This document shows, piece by piece, positions 23,620 to 33,000 of a stretch of 64,000 nucleotides of DNA (the stretch's first letter is position 1; the number at the start of each line of letters is the position of its first letter). Source of the stretch: Paenirhizobium daejeonense (GTDB lineage Bacteria; Pseudomonadota; Alphaproteobacteria; Rhizobiales; Rhizobiaceae). A program made the translations under genes and the position numbers. The DNA is taken from the NCBI RefSeq assembly GCF_014280875.1, contig NZ_JACLAL010000010.1:69501-133500 (forward strand). The letters run 5' to 3'. The notes below the pieces were generated by a model that saw only the letters and a list, made by a program, of their open reading frames with translations, searched no databases and had not been told where the DNA came from.

Positions 23620-25124
23620 GCCGGATCTCCAAGGCCGAGTTCGTGCCAGATGGCATCCACCTTCGCCCCGACCTCCGGCGTCATCTTCAGGACACGGCCC
23701 CATTCGCGATCGGTCTCCGGCCCGATCTTGATCGTCGCGTCGAGGCCGAGTTTCGCTCCAAGGCCTTGCTTCGGCGAGGCGAAATCGAGATAGTCGATCG
23801 GTGTGTCGTTGATCAGCACGGTATCCCTGCCCGCATCGAAACGGGTGGAAAGCGCCCAGACCACATCGTCCCAGTTTCGTACGTCGACATCCGGATCGAC
23901 GGCGATGATGAGCTTCGTATAGCTGAACTGCGGCAGCATGGACCAAAGCCCCATCATCACCCGCCTCGCCTGCCCCGGATACCGCTTGTCGATCGACACC
24001 ACGATGGCCCGATATGAACAGGCTTCCGGCGGCAGCCAGAGATCGGCGATTTCGGGAAACTGCTTCTTCACCAGCGGAATAAACAGCTCGGTCATCGCCT
24101 CGCCGAGCTTGGAAGGCTCGTCCGGCGGCCGGCCGGTATAGGTCGAGAGGTAGAAGGGGTTCTTCCGCATGGTGATCGCCGAAAGCGTCATCACCGGGAA
24201 CCGCTCGACGGAATTGTAATAGCCCGTATGATCCCCGTAAGGCCCTTCCTCCGCCGTCTCAGAGACCGAAACGGTTCCCTCCAGCACAATCTCGGCATTG
24301 GCCGGAACGAGGAGCGGCTGGCTGACGGCCTTCGCCACCCGGCTTCGTCTTTTCTTCAGGACGCCGGCAAAGCCAAGCTCGCTCATACCTTCCGGAAGCG
24401 GCATCACCGCCGAAAGGATGGTGGCGGGATCACTGCCGATTACCACGGCAACAGGCATGTCCCGCCCAAGCTTCTGCCACTGGCGATGATGTTTCGCGCC
24501 GCCCCGATGGGCGAGCCAGCGCATGATGAGGCGGTCCCTGCCCAGCACCTGCATGCGGTAGATCCCGACATTCACGTCATTGGGATCATCGGGCGAACAG
24601 GTAATCACCAACGGCCAGCTGACGAGCGGTGCGGGCTCTCCGGGCCAGCACCACTGGATGGGCAACCGCCCGAGATCGAGATCATCGCCTTGCCAGACGA
24701 CATCCTGGCATGCCGCGCGCGAGACACGGCGAACCCCGAGCGAAAGCGCCGAATGCACCAGCGGCAACTTGCCAAGCGCTTCCCGAAACGAGGCCGGCGG
24801 CCTTGGCTCCCGCAATTCCCCAAGAAGAGTGGCAAGGTCACCGATCCGGCCGCTGGCCAGACCGAACCCCCATTCGATGCGCTCACGCGTGCCGAAGAGA
24901 TTGGCGAGCAGCGGCACGGGCACCACCTCGCCCGAAGCATTCACAGGCTTCTCGAAAAGCAGCGCAGGTCCCTCGGCCGCCAGCACGCGACGATGGATTT
25001 CCGTGATCTCATGCACCAGCGAGACAGGACGGGAAATCCGCGTGAGCCTCCCGGCTCGCTCGAGCGCGGCGGCGAAATGCTGGAGGCTGTCATAGCGGCG
25101 GGGCGGAGAAGGAGGGCTTGTCAT
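23616..25124 (-). CDS. ubiD: UbiD family decarboxylase (4-hydroxy-3-polyprenylbenzoate decarboxylase type)
   Basis: A 502-aa prenylated-FMN-dependent decarboxylase. Family features include GPYGDHTGYYNSVERFPV, ERIEWGFGLA, and the C-terminal DWDDVVWALSTR-like stretch (NWDDVVWALSTRFD) with catalytic acidic residues. It most likely removes the ring carboxyl group in ubiquinone synthesis. The neighbouring ubiTUV genes support this over a role in aromatic degradation. The frame opens at 25172 with TTG, but the ATG at 25124 is the reasonable start; no strong ribosome binding site is visible. A TTG-N8-CAA site begins 35 bases upstream. Confidence 0.92.
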   Translation of the reverse strand: MTSPPSPPRRYDSLQHFAAALERAGRLTRISRPVSLVHEITEIHRRVLAAEGPALLFEKPVNASGEVVPVPLLANLFGTRERIEWGFGLASGRIGDLATLLGELREPRPPASFREALGKLPLVHSALSLGVRRVSRAACQDVVWQGDDLDLGRLPIQWCWPGEPAPLVSWPLVITCSPDDPNDVNVGIYRMQVLGRDRLIMRWLAHRGGAKHHRQWQKLGRDMPVAVVIGSDPATILSAVMPLPEGMSELGFAGVLKKRRSRVAKAVSQPLLVPANAEIVLEGTVSVSETAEEGPYGDHTGYYNSVERFPVMTLSAITMRKNPFYLSTYTGRPPDEPSKLGEAMTELFIPLVKKQFPEIADLWLPPEACSYRAIVVSIDKRYPGQARRVMMGLWSMLPQFSYTKLIIAVDPDVDVRNWDDVVWALSTRFDAGRDTVLINDTPIDYLDFASPKQGLGAKLGLDATIKIGPETDREWGRVLKMTPEVGAKVDAIWHELGLGDPA

Positions 25125-25158
25125 CCCGAATGTGTGGCCCGGCAAAATCTCCCCGTCT

Positions 25159-25172
25159 TTGCGATAGCTCAA
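25159..25172. promoter_or_regulatory. Candidate NnrR/FNR-type site (ubiD / ubiT divergent promoter)
   Basis: TTGCGATAGCTCAA fits TTG-N8-CAA and ends 63 bases before the ubiT start, the same spacing as at nnrS and hemN. Its other edge is 35 bases from ubiD. It suggests low-oxygen or NO control of anaerobic ubiquinone synthesis. Confidence 0.6.
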
Positions 25173-25235
25173 ACCAGTTGCCCGTCACTGCGGCTAGCTT
25201 GCGATCCGATAGCTATCCCCGAGAGACCGAGGCCC

Positions 25236-25742
25236 ATGAAATTTCCCGCAACGCTTGCAACGCCGCTCGACCTCATGCCGCTTCCGGTGATCGAACGAGC
25301 GACCGGGATGCTGTTCAGACGGATGCTGAAGGAACATCCGAAGCTATTCGAGCGACTGGGAGAGCACAAGGCGAAGCGCTTCGCCTTCCTGCCCGCCGAC
25401 CTGCCTCTCACCTTCATCGTCGATCCGGCGGCACCCACCATAAAGGTGCAGCGCAAGTCATCGACCACTCACGCCGATGCATCAGTGGAAGGCCCGCTCT
25501 TCCTGCTGCTCGCCTTACTTGAAGGGCGCTGCGATGCCGATGCGCTGTTCTTTTCCCGCGATCTCGTGGTCACCGGCGACATGGAAGCGATGCTTGCCAT
25601 GCGCAACGCGCTCGACGACTGCAACATAGACCTGCCGAGCGATCTATCCGCACTGGCCGGGCCTTTCGGACCGATCTTCAACCGTGTCGCCAGCGAAATC
25701 CGCCGCCGGGCGCTCACCGGGGAAAACAACGCATGGAACTGA
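25236..25742 (+). CDS. ubiT: SCP2-domain lipid-binding protein UbiT
   Basis: A 168-aa protein with an SCP2 sterol-carrier-like domain; FFSRDLVVTGDMEAMLAMRNALDD and PLTFIVDP are typical of UbiT/YhbT. UbiT is thought to bind ubiquinone intermediates and replace UbiJ in the oxygen-independent pathway. The frame runs upstream to 24228 but the ATG at 25236 gives the family length. It overlaps ubiU by ten bases. In E. coli and other proteobacteria ubiT is also encoded beside ubiUV. Confidence 0.9.
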   Translation: MKFPATLATPLDLMPLPVIERATGMLFRRMLKEHPKLFERLGEHKAKRFAFLPADLPLTFIVDPAAPTIKVQRKSSTTHADASVEGPLFLLLALLEGRCDADALFFSRDLVVTGDMEAMLAMRNALDDCNIDLPSDLSALAGPFGPIFNRVASEIRRRALTGENNAWN

Positions 25743-26710
25743 TCTGCCCCGCCGGCACGCCCGCCGCCTTCCGCGAAGCCGTGGATGCCGGCGCCGATGC
25801 CGTCTATTGCGGCTTTCGCGACGAAACCAATGCACGCAACTTCCCGGGCCTCAATTTCAGTCGCGAAGAACTGCGCGAGGCAATCGCCTACGCCCGGAAA
25901 CGCGGCACCCAGATCTTTGTCGCCCTCAACACCTTCATGCGCGCCGGCGACGAGGAGATCTGGTACCGCGCCGCCGCCGATGCGGTCGCACTCGACGCCG
26001 ATGCGCTGATCCTCGCCGATTTCGGCCTCATGGCCCATGTCGCGGAACGTTACCCAGAACAGCGGTTGCATGTCTCGGTGCAGGCGTCGGCATCGAATGC
26101 CGATGCGATCAACTTCCTCATCGATGCCTTCAATGCCAAGCGCGTGGTCCTGCCCAGAACACTGACGATCAGCGACATCGCCCGGATCGCAAGACAGATC
26201 CGCTGCGAAATCGAGGTCTTCGTGTTCGGCGGCCTCTGCGTCATGGCGGAGGGACGCTGTTCGCTATCCTCCTATGCGACGGGCAAATCGCCGAACATGA
26301 ACGGCGTCTGTTCTCCCGCCAGCCATGTCCACTATCGCAACGAAGGCGACGACCTCGTCTCCGAACTCGGCGAATACACCATCAACCGCTTCCCGCGCGG
26401 CGAGGCAGCCGGTTATCCCACCCTCTGCAAGGGCCGTTTCGATATCGCCGAAACCCATGCCTATGCCTTCGAGGACCCGGTATCACTCGATGTCATGGGC
26501 GAGATCGAAGCCCTGAAGGCGGCCGGCGTCAGCGCGCTCAAAATCGAAGGGCGGCAGCGCGGCAAGGCCTATGTCGCAGAAGTCGTCTCGACGCTGAAGA
26601 AGGCGCTGGCCGCCGACCCGGCAAGCCGAACCGCGCTGCTTTCCCGCCTCAGCACCTTGAGCGAGGGCCAGAAGACCACGTCGGGCGCATACGAAAAGCG
26701 CTGGAGATGA
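25733..26710 (+). CDS. ubiU: UbiU, U32 family O2-independent ubiquinone hydroxylase subunit
   Basis: A 325-aa U32 peptidase-like protein. UbiU and UbiV form a heterodimer, each with a 4Fe-4S cluster, that allows ring hydroxylation in ubiquinone synthesis without oxygen. The four cluster cysteines are visible as Cys169, Cys176, Cys193 (GGLCVMAEGRCS, GVCSPA) and Cys232 (PTLCKGR), the arrangement known for UbiU. The N-terminus MELICPAGTPAAFREAVDAG is typical. The start lies within the ubiT end and the stop overlaps the ubiV start (ATGA). Confidence 0.95.
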   Translation: MELICPAGTPAAFREAVDAGADAVYCGFRDETNARNFPGLNFSREELREAIAYARKRGTQIFVALNTFMRAGDEEIWYRAAADAVALDADALILADFGLMAHVAERYPEQRLHVSVQASASNADAINFLIDAFNAKRVVLPRTLTISDIARIARQIRCEIEVFVFGGLCVMAEGRCSLSSYATGKSPNMNGVCSPASHVHYRNEGDDLVSELGEYTINRFPRGEAAGYPTLCKGRFDIAETHAYAFEDPVSLDVMGEIEALKAAGVSALKIEGRQRGKAYVAEVVSTLKKALAADPASRTALLSRLSTLSEGQKTTSGAYEKRWR

Positions 26711-27651
26711 GCATGCCCCATATAACTCCCTCACTAACCATGGGTCCCGTCTACTATCTCTGGGACGGCCCGAAGTGGCGCGATTTTCATTTTCGCATCG
26801 CCGATGAGGCGCCAGTGGATCGCGTGGTGATCGGCGAAACCGTCTGTTCGAAACGCCAGCATTTCATTGAGCCTCACATTGCCGAGGTCATCGAACGTCT
26901 GGAAGACGCGGGCAAAACGGTCATCCTTTCAACGCTCGCGCTGGTAACGCTGGAACGCGAAAGCCGTCACGTTCGGGATAGCATCGCCAACAGCGAGCAT
27001 CCGGTCGAAGCAAACGATCTTTCCGCGCTCGGCCTGCTCAATGGCAAGCCCCATTCGATCGGTCCGCTGGTCAACGTCTACAATGCCGCGACCGCGAGGC
27101 TTCTCGGCGGACGCGGCGCAACGAGCATCTGCCTGCCGCCGGAACTGCCCTTTTCCTCGGTGAAAGCGATCGCGGAACAAACGCCCGATGTCGCACTGGA
27201 AGTCTTTGCCTTCGGTCGCATGCCGCTTGCGATTTCGGCGCGCTGCGCCCATGCCCGCGCGAAGGGTCATATCAAGGATAACTGCCAGTTTATTTGTGGC
27301 GATGATCCCGACGGCCTGCCGGTGAAAACCCTCGACCGCCAATCCTTCCTGGTGCTCAACGGCGTTCAGACCGTTTCCCACACCTGTCAGGCGCTGCTCG
27401 GCGAGCTGGCCGACTTGACGGCTGTAGGGATTTTCGGCTTCCGCCTCTCGCCACAGGATTGCGACATGGTAGCCGTCGCAAGTCTTTACCGGTCGGTTAT
27501 CGATGGCGACATGGAAACCGATGAAGCGATCGAAAGACTACGTGCGATCTATCCATCGGCCCCGCTCTCCAACGGCTTTCATCATGCCCGCGAAGGTGCG
27601 GCATGGGTTGCCCGCGCAAGGGATACGGCCCACAGCGCCGCAGGGGCCTGA
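26707..27651 (+). CDS. ubiV: UbiV, U32 family O2-independent ubiquinone hydroxylase subunit
   Basis: A 314-aa partner of UbiU. Cluster cysteines are seen as Cys47 (GETVCSKR), Cys180 (SARCAHARA), Cys193 and Cys197 (DNCQFIC), which is the UbiV pattern. MGPVYYLWDGPKWRDFH and ARCAHARAKG are family signatures. The ATG at 26707 overlaps the ubiU stop; an internal ATG at 26713 is also possible. It is the last gene of ubiTUV, with no clear terminator before the RND operon promoter region. Confidence 0.94.
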   Translation: MSMPHITPSLTMGPVYYLWDGPKWRDFHFRIADEAPVDRVVIGETVCSKRQHFIEPHIAEVIERLEDAGKTVILSTLALVTLERESRHVRDSIANSEHPVEANDLSALGLLNGKPHSIGPLVNVYNAATARLLGGRGATSICLPPELPFSSVKAIAEQTPDVALEVFAFGRMPLAISARCAHARAKGHIKDNCQFICGDDPDGLPVKTLDRQSFLVLNGVQTVSHTCQALLGELADLTAVGIFGFRLSPQDCDMVAVASLYRSVIDGDMETDEAIERLRAIYPSAPLSNGFHHAREGAAWVARARDTAHSAAGA

Positions 27652-27682
27652 TCCGAAATTCCGCTTGCTTTCCGGCTGGAAG

Positions 27683-27710
27683 AATTTAATCAACGCGCAA
27701 TGATTAAATT
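27683..27710. promoter_or_regulatory. Candidate operator of the RND pump operon
   Basis: A perfect 10-bp inverted repeat, AATTTAATCA (27683-27692) and TGATTAAATT (27701-27710), with an 8-base spacer. A second inverted repeat, CGCGCAA (27694-27700) and TTGCGCG (27715-27721), is interleaved. It lies 63 bases before the first adaptor gene. The TetR regulator at the operon end is the natural candidate ligand. Confidence 0.65.
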
Positions 27711-27773
27711 CAACTTGCGCGGCCCCAGAAAAAGGGGCTGCATTCCAATACCGTCAACCGGAGCAGGAAACGG

Positions 27774-28925
27774 ATGCTACCTTTCCCTCGTCGGCGCGCG
27801 CCAGCGCATCCGTGGTCCAGACAGCAGATCCTAATCGGCTGGCGGTATTGGCCCGCGCTCGTGGCGCTGGCGATACCGCTTGCGCTCTCCGGCTGCGGCG
27901 ATGAAAAGGGCGAGACGCCCCACGCGGAAACCTTCGTCCGTACCATCATTGCGGAAAAGACCCCCTATGCGCGCACCATCACGCTGACAGGTGAAATCAG
28001 CGCACGCACGATGAGCGATCTTTCCTTTCGGGTTTCCGGCCGCATCATCGAGCGTAATGCCGATGTCGGAAGTCAGGTGAAAGCCGGCGACGTGCTGGCG
28101 CGGCTCGATGCCGAGGAACAGCAGGCCGACCTTGCTTCCGCCGAAGCGACGGTGCGCTCCGCGGAATCGCTGGTCGATCAACGTCAGGCAACCCTCCGAC
28201 GCCAGCAGGAACTGCTGACCAAGGGTTTCACTACCCGCAGCGACTTCGATGCGGCTGACGCTGCCTACAACAGCGCTGTCAATTCTGCCGAGGGTGCCCG
28301 CGCCGCTCTCGCCAACACCAGGGAAGCGCTCGGTTACACACTGCTGAAAGCCGAGGCCGATGGCATCATCGTCGAGCGCAAGGCCGAAATCGGGCAGTTG
28401 ACGCAGGCCGCGCAGACGGTTTTCCGCCTTGCCCATAACGGCCAGCGGGACGCCATCTTCCGCTTCTACGAAACGCCCTTCATCAATGCCGGCGCGCGTG
28501 TCTCCGATGAGATGAGCATTGCGCTGGTCAACGATCCCAAGGTGACGGCCATCGGCAAAATCCGCGAGATCTCGCCGACCGTCGATCCAGCGACCGGCAC
28601 CGTGCGGGTGAAGGTCGGCCTTGCAGACACGCCCGAAGCGATGACCCTCGGCTCTGCCGTTACCGGCACGGGTACGTTGCAGCAGGTTGAGATCATCGTG
28701 CTTCCGTGGACGGCACTGGCGACGGAGGCCGGGGAGCCCGCCGTTTGGGTGCTCGATCCGAAGACCAATACCGTCGAGCGGCGCAGGATCCATATCTTCC
28801 TTTATGAAAAGGGCCGGATACTCGTGTCCGACGGGCTGGAACCCGGCACGATTGTGGTCAGCGAGGGCACCAAGCTCCTGCGCAACGGGCAAACTGTCAC
28901 CGTTCTTCCGGAGGTAACCCAATGA
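27774..28925 (+). CDS. RND efflux periplasmic adaptor, lipoprotein (first)
   Basis: A 383-aa membrane-fusion protein of the HlyD/AcrA type. The lipobox LSGC (with following GD) lies at about residue 42, after a basic and hydrophobic leader. Then come a lipoyl-like half (LTGEISARTMSDLSFRVSGRIIERNADVGSQVKAGDVLARLD), a coiled-coil hairpin (about 115-180), and beta-barrel and membrane-proximal domains. It links the inner-membrane pump to an outer membrane channel. No TolC-like gene is in the window. It overlaps the second adaptor by 4 bases. The long N-terminus before the lipobox may mean that the true start is internal. Confidence 0.88.
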   Translation: MLPFPRRRAPAHPWSRQQILIGWRYWPALVALAIPLALSGCGDEKGETPHAETFVRTIIAEKTPYARTITLTGEISARTMSDLSFRVSGRIIERNADVGSQVKAGDVLARLDAEEQQADLASAEATVRSAESLVDQRQATLRRQQELLTKGFTTRSDFDAADAAYNSAVNSAEGARAALANTREALGYTLLKAEADGIIVERKAEIGQLTQAAQTVFRLAHNGQRDAIFRFYETPFINAGARVSDEMSIALVNDPKVTAIGKIREISPTVDPATGTVRVKVGLADTPEAMTLGSAVTGTGTLQQVEIIVLPWTALATEAGEPAVWVLDPKTNTVERRRIHIFLYEKGRILVSDGLEPGTIVVSEGTKLLRNGQTVTVLPEVTQ

Positions 28926-30004
28926 GAGGCTTCATCCGAAGAACGGCCAACCTGATGCTCGCAACGCTCGCGCTTTCAGCCTGCGACAGCAGCGAGGACG
29001 CCGACAAGACTACACAGCCGAGGCCGGTGCTGACGGCTGTTGCGGAACTGAGACCTGCGCGCAGCGAAGAATATGCGGGAACGGTCGAACCGCAGATCAA
29101 GACGGACATCGGTTTCCGCATCATCGGCCGCCTCATTTCCCGCGATGTCGATGTCGGCGACACGGTTGCTCGCGGCGAACGCCTCGCCGCAATCGATCCG
29201 ACGGCGCTGGAGCTTGCCGTTCGCTCGGCTTCCGCCGAGGTCGGAAGCGCGCTTGCCCAGCTCACCAACGCCCAGGCCGCCGCGGAACGCCAGCGCGCGC
29301 TTCTGACGACACAGGCCTCCAGCCAGGCCACGGTCGAAAGCGCCGATCAGGCCGCGATTGCCGCTGAAGCCACGGTAAGCCGCGCTCAGGCGGCACTGGC
29401 AAAGGCCGAGGAACAGCTTTCCTATGCCCAGGTTGAAGCAACCTTCGATGCTGTCGTGACGGCCACTGCTGCCGAAGTCGGACAGATCGTCGAACCCGGC
29501 GATGCCGTGGTGACGATCGCACGACCCGATCTCAGGGACGCGGTCGTCGATATTCCCGTCGATAGCGGCCCCATCGCGATCGGAACGAAGTTTCGGATCG
29601 CATTGCAGATGGACCCGAGCGCCGTCGTTGCAGGCAGCGTACGCGAAGTCGCTCCCGAGGCGGATGCGATCACGCGCACGCTGCGCGTTCGCATCGCGCT
29701 CATCGACCCGCCGCCATCCTTCCGTCTCGGCACGACGGTTCGTGCCACGCTGGAGCGTGACGCCACCCCGGCGCTGACACTTCCGGCCTCCGCCCTGCTC
29801 GAACAGGACGGCAAGGCCTATGTCTGGCTGATCGACGAAAAGGACAGCATCGCGGTCAAGCAGGAGATCGGGGTTGCCCATCGTGAGGACGGGATCTTCA
29901 CGGTCGCCACCGGCCTGCAACCGGGCGCCCGCGTGGCAATTGCCGGCGTACACACGCTCGAGGATCGTCAGAAAGTTATTCTTCCGGAAGGAAACAAGCC
30001 ATGA
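28922..30004 (+). CDS. RND efflux periplasmic adaptor, lipoprotein (second)
   Basis: A 360-aa membrane-fusion protein with lipobox LSAC at residues 18-21 (Cys21). The domain plan is lipoyl, alpha-hairpin (about 95-145), beta-barrel, as in the first adaptor, from which it has clearly diverged. Two adaptors in tandem with one pump are seen in some RND systems and suggest a mixed hexamer. Its start overlaps the preceding gene (ATGA), and its stop overlaps the pump gene by four bases, so the three are tightly coupled. Confidence 0.88.
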   Translation: MRGFIRRTANLMLATLALSACDSSEDADKTTQPRPVLTAVAELRPARSEEYAGTVEPQIKTDIGFRIIGRLISRDVDVGDTVARGERLAAIDPTALELAVRSASAEVGSALAQLTNAQAAAERQRALLTTQASSQATVESADQAAIAAEATVSRAQAALAKAEEQLSYAQVEATFDAVVTATAAEVGQIVEPGDAVVTIARPDLRDAVVDIPVDSGPIAIGTKFRIALQMDPSAVVAGSVREVAPEADAITRTLRVRIALIDPPPSFRLGTTVRATLERDATPALTLPASALLEQDGKAYVWLIDEKDSIAVKQEIGVAHREDGIFTVATGLQPGARVAIAGVHTLEDRQKVILPEGNKP

Positions 30005-33000
30005 AGTCCTTCAACCTTTCGGATTGGGCCCTCAGGCATCGATCGCTTGTCTGGTACCTGATGATCATTTTCATGTTGGCCGGCGCGCTTTCTTTCGTGG
30101 AAATCGGTCGCGAGGAAGACCCCTCCTTCACCATCAAGACCATGACGATCTCGGCCCAATGGCCGGGCGCTTCTGTGTCCGACACCACGAAGCAGGTGAC
30201 GGAGCGCATCGAACGCAAGCTGGAGGAACTCGACAGCCTCGACTACACCAAGTCGATCACTCGCCCCGGCTCCACCCTGATCTTCGTCGAGCTGAAACCG
30301 ACCACCAAGGCCCGCAATGTGCCGCAGATCTGGCAGAAGGTCCGAAACATGATGGCCGACATCAAAGGGGAATTCCCCTCCGGTGTGCTCGGCCCGCAGT
30401 TCAACGACGATTTCGGCGACGTCTTCGGCAACGTCTACGCCTTCACCGCCGACGGGCTGAGCGAGCGGCAACTGCGCGATTATGTCGAGGAAGCCAGAAC
30501 CCGAATCCTCGCGGTCGACAATATCGGCAAGGTCGATCTCGTCGGTGCACGCGATGAAGTCATCTTCCTCGAATTCTCGACCCGGCAGCTGGCATCCCTC
30601 GGCCTCGACCAGACGGCCGTGCTCTCAACCCTACAGGCCCAGAATGCGACGGCGCCTTCCGGCGTCATCCAGTCAGGCCCCGAGCGCATCAGCGTTCGCG
30701 TCGGCGGCCAGTTTTCCAGCGAGGAAAGCCTGAGGGAGGTCAATCTCCGCGTCAACGACCGCTTCTTCCGCCTGAGCGACATCGCCACCATCCGGCGTGG
30801 CTATACCGATCCGCCCGACAATCTCTTCCGCTTCAACGGCCAGCCGGCCATCGGACTTGCGATCGGTATGAAGCAGGGTGCCAACCTTCTCGAATTCGGC
30901 AAGGCGCTGAAGGCGGAAATGCGCGACATCGAGTCGAAGCTTCCTGTCGGTGTCGGCGTGCATCTTGTCTCCGACCAGCCGCAGGTGGTGGAGGAAGCCG
31001 TTTCCGGCTTTACGCAAGCGCTGTTCGAAGCGGTCGTGATCGTTTTGGTGGTCAGCTTCGTCTCCCTCGGCCTGCGCGCCGGCTTCGTGGTGGCGCTCTC
31101 GATCCCGCTGACGCTGGCGATTACCTTCCTCGTCATGTCGCTGCTCGAAATCTCGCTGCAGCGCATTTCACTCGGCGCGCTCATTATCGCCCTTGGCCTC
31201 CTAGTGGATGACGCGATGATCGCCGTAGAGATGATGGTGGCGCGCCTCGAACTTGGCGATCCCATGAAGAAGGCGGCAACCTATGTCTACACATCGACCG
31301 CCTTTCCGATGCTGACCGGCACCCTCGTCACCGTCGCTGGCTTCATCCCGATCGGCCTGAACAGCAGTGCGGCCGGCGAATTCACCTTCACCCTCTTCGT
31401 GGTGCTTGCCGTCTCGCTTCTCACCTCATGGATCGTGGCCGTTCTCTTCACGCCGTTGCTCGGCGCGACCATCCTGTCGGAAAAGCTGAAGAAGCACGAA
31501 CACAAGAAGAGCCGTGCCGGCCGCATGTTCGAAAACTTCCTGCATCTGACAATGCGCTGGCGCTACGCGACGATCGCCACCACCATCGCCATCTTCGGCC
31601 TGTCGATCTATGGCATGCAGTTCGTCCAGCAGCAGTTCTTTCCGTCCTCCGACCGTGTGGAACTCATTGTCGACTGGTCTCTGCCGCAGAACGTCTCGAT
31701 TGCCGAAACGAACGCCGAGATCGAGCGTTTCGAGAAGGAACAGCTTGCCGGCAATCCTGACGTGATACGTTATTCGAGTTATGTCGGCCAGGGATCGGTC
31801 CGCTTCGTTCTGGCCTTCGACGTGCAGCCGCCGGACCCGGCCTTCGGCCAGACGATCATCATCACCAAGGATCTGGAGGCCCGCGACCGGCTCAAGCGCC
31901 AGTTTCAGGACTATCTGAAGAAGACCTTCCCGGCGACAGACGCTTATGTGAAGCTGCTAGACATCGGTCCACCCGTCGGCCGGCCCGTCCAGTATCGCAT
32001 CTCCAGCGAGGACATCGAGACCCTGAAGCTCAAGGCACAGGAACTGGCCGGCATCATGGCCCGCAACCCGCATGTCGGTGATGTGGTCTACGACTGGATG
32101 GAACCGGCCCGCGTGCTGCGCGTCGATGTGCTTCAGGACAAGGCCCGCCTGCTCGGCGTCTCGTCCAAGGACATTGCGACAGTCCTCAACAGCGTCGTCG
32201 GCGGCACCACCGTCACCCAGATCAATGACGACGTCTATCTCGTGAACGTGGTGGCTCGCGCCAATCCGCAGGAGCGCAGTTCTATCGATACGCTGGAGGA
32301 CCTGCAGCTCACCGGCTCCAATGGAAACTCGGTGCCCCTCGCCGCAGTCGCCAACTTCCGCTACGAGACCGAACAGCCGGTCATCTGGCGGCGCGACCGC
32401 ATACCGACGATCTCGGTAAAGGCCGGCGTTCTCGACGCGACCCAGCCGGCGACCGTGGTCGAACAATTGACGGGCGACGTCGATGAATTCCGCAACACAC
32501 TACCGCCGGGCTTCACGCTCGAAGTCGGTGGCACCGTGGAATCCAGCGCGGAAAGCCAGCAGCCGATTGCTGCCGTCGTGCCCTACATGCTGCTGACCAT
32601 GGCGACCATCCTAATGGTCCAGCTGCAGAGCTTTTCGCGGCTCTTCCTGGTGTTCTCCGTCGCGCCACTCGCACTGATCGGCGTCGTCGCCGCCCTCCTG
32701 CCCAGCGGCGCGCCGATGGGTTTCGTGGCAATACTCGGTGTACTCGCGCTGATCGGCATCCTGATCCGCAACTCGGTCATCCTGGTGGTGCAGATCGAGG
32801 AATTGCGAGCTGAGGGCAAGGCGCCATGGGAGGCGGTGGTCGAAGCGACCCAGCATCGAACGCGGCCGATCCTGTTGACCGCCGCCGCCGCAAGCCTTGG
32901 CCTGATCCCCATCGCCCGCGAAGTGTTCTGGGGACCGATGGCCTATGCGATGATGGGCGGCATCATCGTCGGCACGTTGCTGACGCTGGTGTTCCTGCCG

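Noticed and set aside
23616-25124. UbiD/UbiX as a phenolic acid decarboxylase pair
   Set aside because: Possible by family, but the adjacent ubiTUV genes and shared promoter region make ubiquinone synthesis more likely.
24228-25235. Upstream extension of the ubiT frame (to 504 aa)
   Set aside because: The extension is antisense to ubiD and unlike any UbiT; the ATG at 25236 gives the family length.
25684-26706. Upstream extension of the ubiV frame (to 655 aa)
   Set aside because: The extension overlaps ubiU in another frame and is arginine-rich shadow sequence; the ATGA overlap gives the true start.
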